DNA from: JADJOY01 sp046331705 [NCBI: bacterium]
GTDB taxonomy: Bacteria > JADJOY01
DNA: 22,934 nucleotides
Assembly: GCA_046331705.1 (NCBI GenBank)
Contig: JAXLQJ010000085.1
Location: 1-22,934 of the forward strand
Reading direction: 5' to 3'
Positions 20,513 to 22,934 of the stretch are shown here, piece after piece; the stretch's first letter is position 1, and every line of letters starts with the position of its first letter. The translations under genes and the position numbers were made by a program. The notes beneath the pieces are model-generated. The model was given only the letters and a program-made list of their open reading frames with translations. It did not search any database and was not told the origin of the DNA.

Positions 20513-22033
20513 ACCCACGGCGTCGCGATCGGTTCGGCGTCGCCGCGGCTCGGCGGCGACCTCGGTGGCGCGCGCCGCGCGTCGCGCTCGCCGGCGCGGC
20601 GCGGCCGCGCGCGCCCGCTCGATCGGGATGACCTGATGCGGTTCGTTCGACGGGCGATCCGCGAGCTCGCAGAGCGCAGTGAGGCCGCGCTGGATGCCGT
20701 CGGCGAACACGGCGAGATCCGGCACCGCGTCCCAGTCGCCGCTCAGCCCGAAGTTGATCTGACCATTGTAGGAAAGCACCGCGACGCCGAGCGTGGTGGT
20801 GCCCACCAGCGGCACGAAGGGGAACGCCTCGACCATCTCTCCGCCGCGGAAGTAGAGCGGGAACTGTGGCCCGGGCACGTTGGTCACCACCAGATTCATC
20901 ACCCACTGGCGCTCGATGGCGCGCGCCGCCAGCGCCATGATCGTGGGCGGCGCGAAATCGCTGAGCTGGATGAGCGCGTTGGCGCCCACCGCCTCGCCGG
21001 ATTGCTTCACGTGCGCCATGCCCTGGTGGATCGAGCGCAAACGCTTCTCGGGGTCGGCCTCGCCGACCGGCAGGTGCGCGAACATCACGGCGACCTGATT
21101 GCCGTAGGTCATGCGCTCCGAGGGGTCGCGCACCGACACCGGCACGGCGGCCCGCATCACCAGTCCCGTGACGTTCTCGCCCCGGGATTCGAGGATGTGG
21201 CGCAGCCCGGCGGTCACCAGCGCCAGCACCACGTCGTTCACCGTGCAGCCGAAGCGGTTCTTGATCACCTTGAGGTCCGCGAGGCGCGTGCGCACCACCT
21301 CGAATCGGCGGTGCGGGCCGATCGGCCGATTGAGCGAGGTCCGCGGCGCGACCTCGAGCGCCGCGCCGCCGAAGCTCGCCAGCCCCTTGGCGACGGCGCC
21401 GGCCTGCTCGAGCAGCTTGCGCGGCGTGCGTGTGGCCGCGCGCACCGAGCGCGCGATCTCCGCCGGCTTGGTCCAGCGCTCGACGATGCTGGCGCGTAGC
21501 AGCTCGCCCTTGGTCGGAGCGGGCGCGGGCGTGAACCGGTCGGGCTCGCTCGGCACGGCGTCCTTCTCCATGTCGAGGAGCACCGTGGCGAGATCCACGC
21601 CCGACACGCCGTCGATCAGGCAATGGTGAGTCTTCTGGATGACGGCCTTGCGCGCGTGAGGGAGGTCGACCATCCACAGCTCCCACAGCGGCCGCTTGCG
21701 GTCGAGCGGCGTGCTCATGAGCCGGCCCATGAGCGTCAGCAGCTCGCGCTCACCGCCCGGTCGAGGCAAGCCGGTGTGGCGAACGTGGAAGCGCACGTCG
21801 AAGTGCGGGTCGTCCACCCACACCGGCCGGCCCTGGCCATAGGGCACCCACATCAGCTTCTTGCGGAAGCGGGGCACCAGGTCGAGGCGTTGCTCGATGT
21901 GGGCGTTGATCTCCTCGGCGCTGAGGCCGGTGTCCTCGAAGATCGCCACCGATCCCACGTGCATGTGGGACACCGGGGATTCGAAGTAGAGAAAGGAAGC
22001 ATCCTGCGGGCTGAGCCGCTCGAATTTCGCCAT
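20510..22033 (-). CDS. Wax ester synthase / diacylglycerol O-acyltransferase (WS/DGAT)
   Basis: A 507-residue membrane-associated acyltransferase of the AtfA/Tgs type, which joins acyl-CoA to fatty alcohols or diacylglycerol to make storage lipid. The catalytic motif HHxxxDG is present as THHCLIDGVSG (His136, His137, Asp141, Gly142). PLWELW, the NDVVLALVTAGLR motif, YGNQVAVM and VVTNVPGPQ are all family hallmarks, and the N-terminus (RLSPQDASFLYFES) is typical. The ATG at 22033-22031 is chosen because GAGG precedes it by seven bases; an ATG fifteen codons upstream gives a Pro/Arg-rich extension unlike the family. The last 35 residues are an unusual Arg/Ala-rich tail (RRRARRAARATEVAAEPRRR), possibly for binding membrane or lipid-droplet surfaces. 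Some family members act on other acyl donors or alcohols. Confidence 0.92.
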   Translation of the reverse strand: MAKFERLSPQDASFLYFESPVSHMHVGSVAIFEDTGLSAEEINAHIEQRLDLVPRFRKKLMWVPYGQGRPVWVDDPHFDVRFHVRHTGLPRPGGERELLTLMGRLMSTPLDRKRPLWELWMVDLPHARKAVIQKTHHCLIDGVSGVDLATVLLDMEKDAVPSEPDRFTPAPAPTKGELLRASIVERWTKPAEIARSVRAATRTPRKLLEQAGAVAKGLASFGGAALEVAPRTSLNRPIGPHRRFEVVRTRLADLKVIKNRFGCTVNDVVLALVTAGLRHILESRGENVTGLVMRAAVPVSVRDPSERMTYGNQVAVMFAHLPVGEADPEKRLRSIHQGMAHVKQSGEAVGANALIQLSDFAPPTIMALAARAIERQWVMNLVVTNVPGPQFPLYFRGGEMVEAFPFVPLVGTTTLGVAVLSYNGQINFGLSGDWDAVPDLAVFADGIQRGLTALCELADRPSNEPHQVIPIERARAAAPRRRARRAARATEVAAEPRRRRTDRDAVG

Positions 22034-22259
22034 GATGAGCCTCGGTGCCGGTCGAGACGTTCGGGCCGGCGCGGTCATTCAAGCTCCGACCGATCCGCGG
22101 CGCAAACGCGGGGGAAGGGCGGGGCGCAGGGACCGGCGCCGGCCGCCGCCGGGATCGCGTTGCCACCGATCGCGACCGCTCAATAACCTCGGCGGTTCCG
22201 GCCGGGGGGCCGGATTCGGCCGCGCCGGGACGCGCGGTCCATCGAGGAGATCGCAGACC
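22034..22259. promoter_or_regulatory. Divergent intergenic region
   Basis: These 226 bases separate the divergent WS/DGAT and sulfotransferase-like genes. GAGGAG at 22244-22249 is the probable ribosome site for the ATG at 22260. No convincing ORF, repeat or promoter hexamer pair was seen. Confidence 0.3.
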
Positions 22260-22829
22260 ATGGACAAGAACACGATCACCGTCGTTTCCGGCCTGCCGCG
22301 CTCGGGTACGTCGATGATGATGAAGATGCTGGAGGCGGGTGGGCTGACGGTCGTCGCCGACGAGAAGCGCGTCGCCGACGACGACAACCCCAAGGGCTAC
22401 TACGAGGATCAGCGCTTCAAGACGCTCCACAAGGACAACTCGTGGATCGGCGAGGCGCTCGGGAAGTCGGTGAAGGTGATCTACAACTTCCTGGTCAATC
22501 TGCCGCCCGAGTACCGCTACAACATCGTGTTCCTTCGCCGCGAGATCAGCGAGGTGCTGGCGTCGCAGAAGAAGATGCTGGCGCGCCGCGGCACCGAGGA
22601 CTCGATCCCCGACGAGAAGATGGCGGCCTTCTTCCGCAAGGACCTCGAGCGCGTCGAGGCGTGGCTCGCCAAGCAGCCGAACATCGACGTCCTCTATCTC
22701 GGTTATCACGACGTGGTGAAGGATCCGCTGGCGAACGCCGAGCGCATCAACGGCTTCCTGGGCGGCGGCCTCGACGTGCAGAAGATGGCCGAGGTCGCGG
22801 ACCCGAAGCTCTATCGCAACCGCGCCTGA
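22260..22829 (+). CDS. Sulfotransferase-family protein (short form)
   Basis: A 189-residue protein starting with the PAPS 5'-phosphosulfate-binding loop SGLPRSGTSMM (10-20), as in sulfotransferases. Later segments such as YNIVFLRREISEVLASQKKM fit the 3'-phosphate-binding region (FLRRE...S), and VLYLGYHDVVKDPLANAERI fits the family's C-terminal pattern. It is shorter than most sulfotransferases (250-300 residues), so it may be a minimal form with an altered acceptor site. The ATG at 22260 is preceded by GAGGAG ten bases upstream. No signal peptide is visible, so it should be cytoplasmic. The acceptor is unknown. Two sulfatase-related genes elsewhere in the window (8857-12172) show that sulfate-ester chemistry recurs, but they are not adjacent. 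Confidence 0.78.
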   Translation: MDKNTITVVSGLPRSGTSMMMKMLEAGGLTVVADEKRVADDDNPKGYYEDQRFKTLHKDNSWIGEALGKSVKVIYNFLVNLPPEYRYNIVFLRREISEVLASQKKMLARRGTEDSIPDEKMAAFFRKDLERVEAWLAKQPNIDVLYLGYHDVVKDPLANAERINGFLGGGLDVQKMAEVADPKLYRNRA

Positions 22830-22840
22830 TTCACCCTTCG

Positions 22841-22860
22841 TCGCGCGCGCGTGCGCGCGA
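22841..22860. terminator. GC-only hairpin after the sulfotransferase gene
   Basis: TCGCGCGC (22841-22848) is the exact reverse complement of GCGCGCGA (22853-22860), with the loop GCGT. It begins eleven bases after the stop codon. No U tract follows. The alternating CG run could also adopt a Z-like form. Confidence 0.4.
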
Positions 22861-22873
22861 GCGAGCGCCGCGC

Positions 22874-22934
22874 TCAGCCCGCCGGCTGCGCGTGCGGACC
22901 CGTGAGCGACGCTGGCTGGGCGCCGGCGTCGGTC
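22874..22934 (-). CDS. Possible C-terminal fragment of a gene entering from the right
   Basis: On the minus strand a frame is open from the window edge to a TGA at 22876-22874 and ends in ASLTGPHAQPAG. A Pro/Ala-rich tail of this kind is common at C-termini in GC-rich genomes, and a convergent gene would fit the hairpin at 22841-22860. The fragment is too short to identify and may be chance. Confidence 0.25.
   Translation of the reverse strand, partial: TDAGAQPASLTGPHAQPAG

Noticed and set aside
1-22934. tRNA, rRNA, transposase, attachment site or replication origin
   Set aside because: I looked for cloverleaf-like segments, terminal inverted repeats with transposase motifs and DnaA-box clusters and saw none.

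Overview
The window comes from a very GC-rich (roughly 70% by eye) Gram-negative bacterium. A paired set of PilT-type ATPases, a wax-ester/diacylglycerol acyltransferase, an LpxH-like metallophosphoesterase, a lipoprotein-type alkyl sulfatase, a eukaryote-like Ser/Thr kinase, a Tat-type signal and long HEAT-repeat proteins together suggest Myxococcota or a neighbouring 'deltaproteobacterial' lineage. That placement is inference; no rRNA, tRNA or marker gene is present. I saw no insertion sequence, phage gene or CRISPR array.

Layout. 1-69 (-): probable start of a ribF-like gene leaving the window. 218-408: promoter-like sequence, a 24-codon leucine-rich leader peptide and an antiterminator/terminator pair, read as a transcription attenuator. 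482-1690 (+): 2-isopropylmalate synthase lacking the leucine-sensing domain. 1755-3776 (+): HEAT-repeat protein with an internally duplicated 229-residue block, followed by a membrane-anchored Ser/Thr kinase (3848-4957, +). 8689-4970 (-): three genes joined by 4-base ATGA overlaps, in order a SPASM radical SAM peptide maturase, a Tat-exported protein with about 46 cysteines in about 316 residues (mostly Cys-x-x-Asp), and a YkgJ-type cysteine-cluster protein. 10635-8857 (-) and 10766-12172 (+): divergent alkyl sulfatase and sulfatase-fold hydrolase. 12901-12191 (-): metallophosphoesterase. 13223-17812 (+): a HEAT-PilT fusion with altered catalytic residues, a normal PilT, and an FkbM-type methyltransferase overlapping it. 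20050-17847 (-): a radical-SAM-fold protein that has lost all three cluster cysteines, coupled to a multi-pass membrane protein. 20192-20497 (+): small TMEM254/DUF4499-like membrane protein. 22033-20510 (-): WS/DGAT. 22260-22829 (+): short sulfotransferase-like protein. A C-terminal fragment on the minus strand may enter at 22934.

The most novel-looking part is the radical SAM / Cys-x-x-Asp repeat / YkgJ operon. It has the parts of a RiPP-like pathway: an enzyme with a peptide-recognition-like N-terminus plus SPASM clusters, coupled to a repetitive Cys/Asp substrate that carries a Tat signal. The substrate gene has an apparent one-base deletion, best placed in a G run at 5786-5788. The ATGA junction of the alternate frame with the next gene argues that the downstream frame is the true C-terminus. 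Other notable points are the leucine attenuator, the degenerate radical SAM protein, the HEAT-PilT fusion, and compact hairpins at the convergent gene ends.
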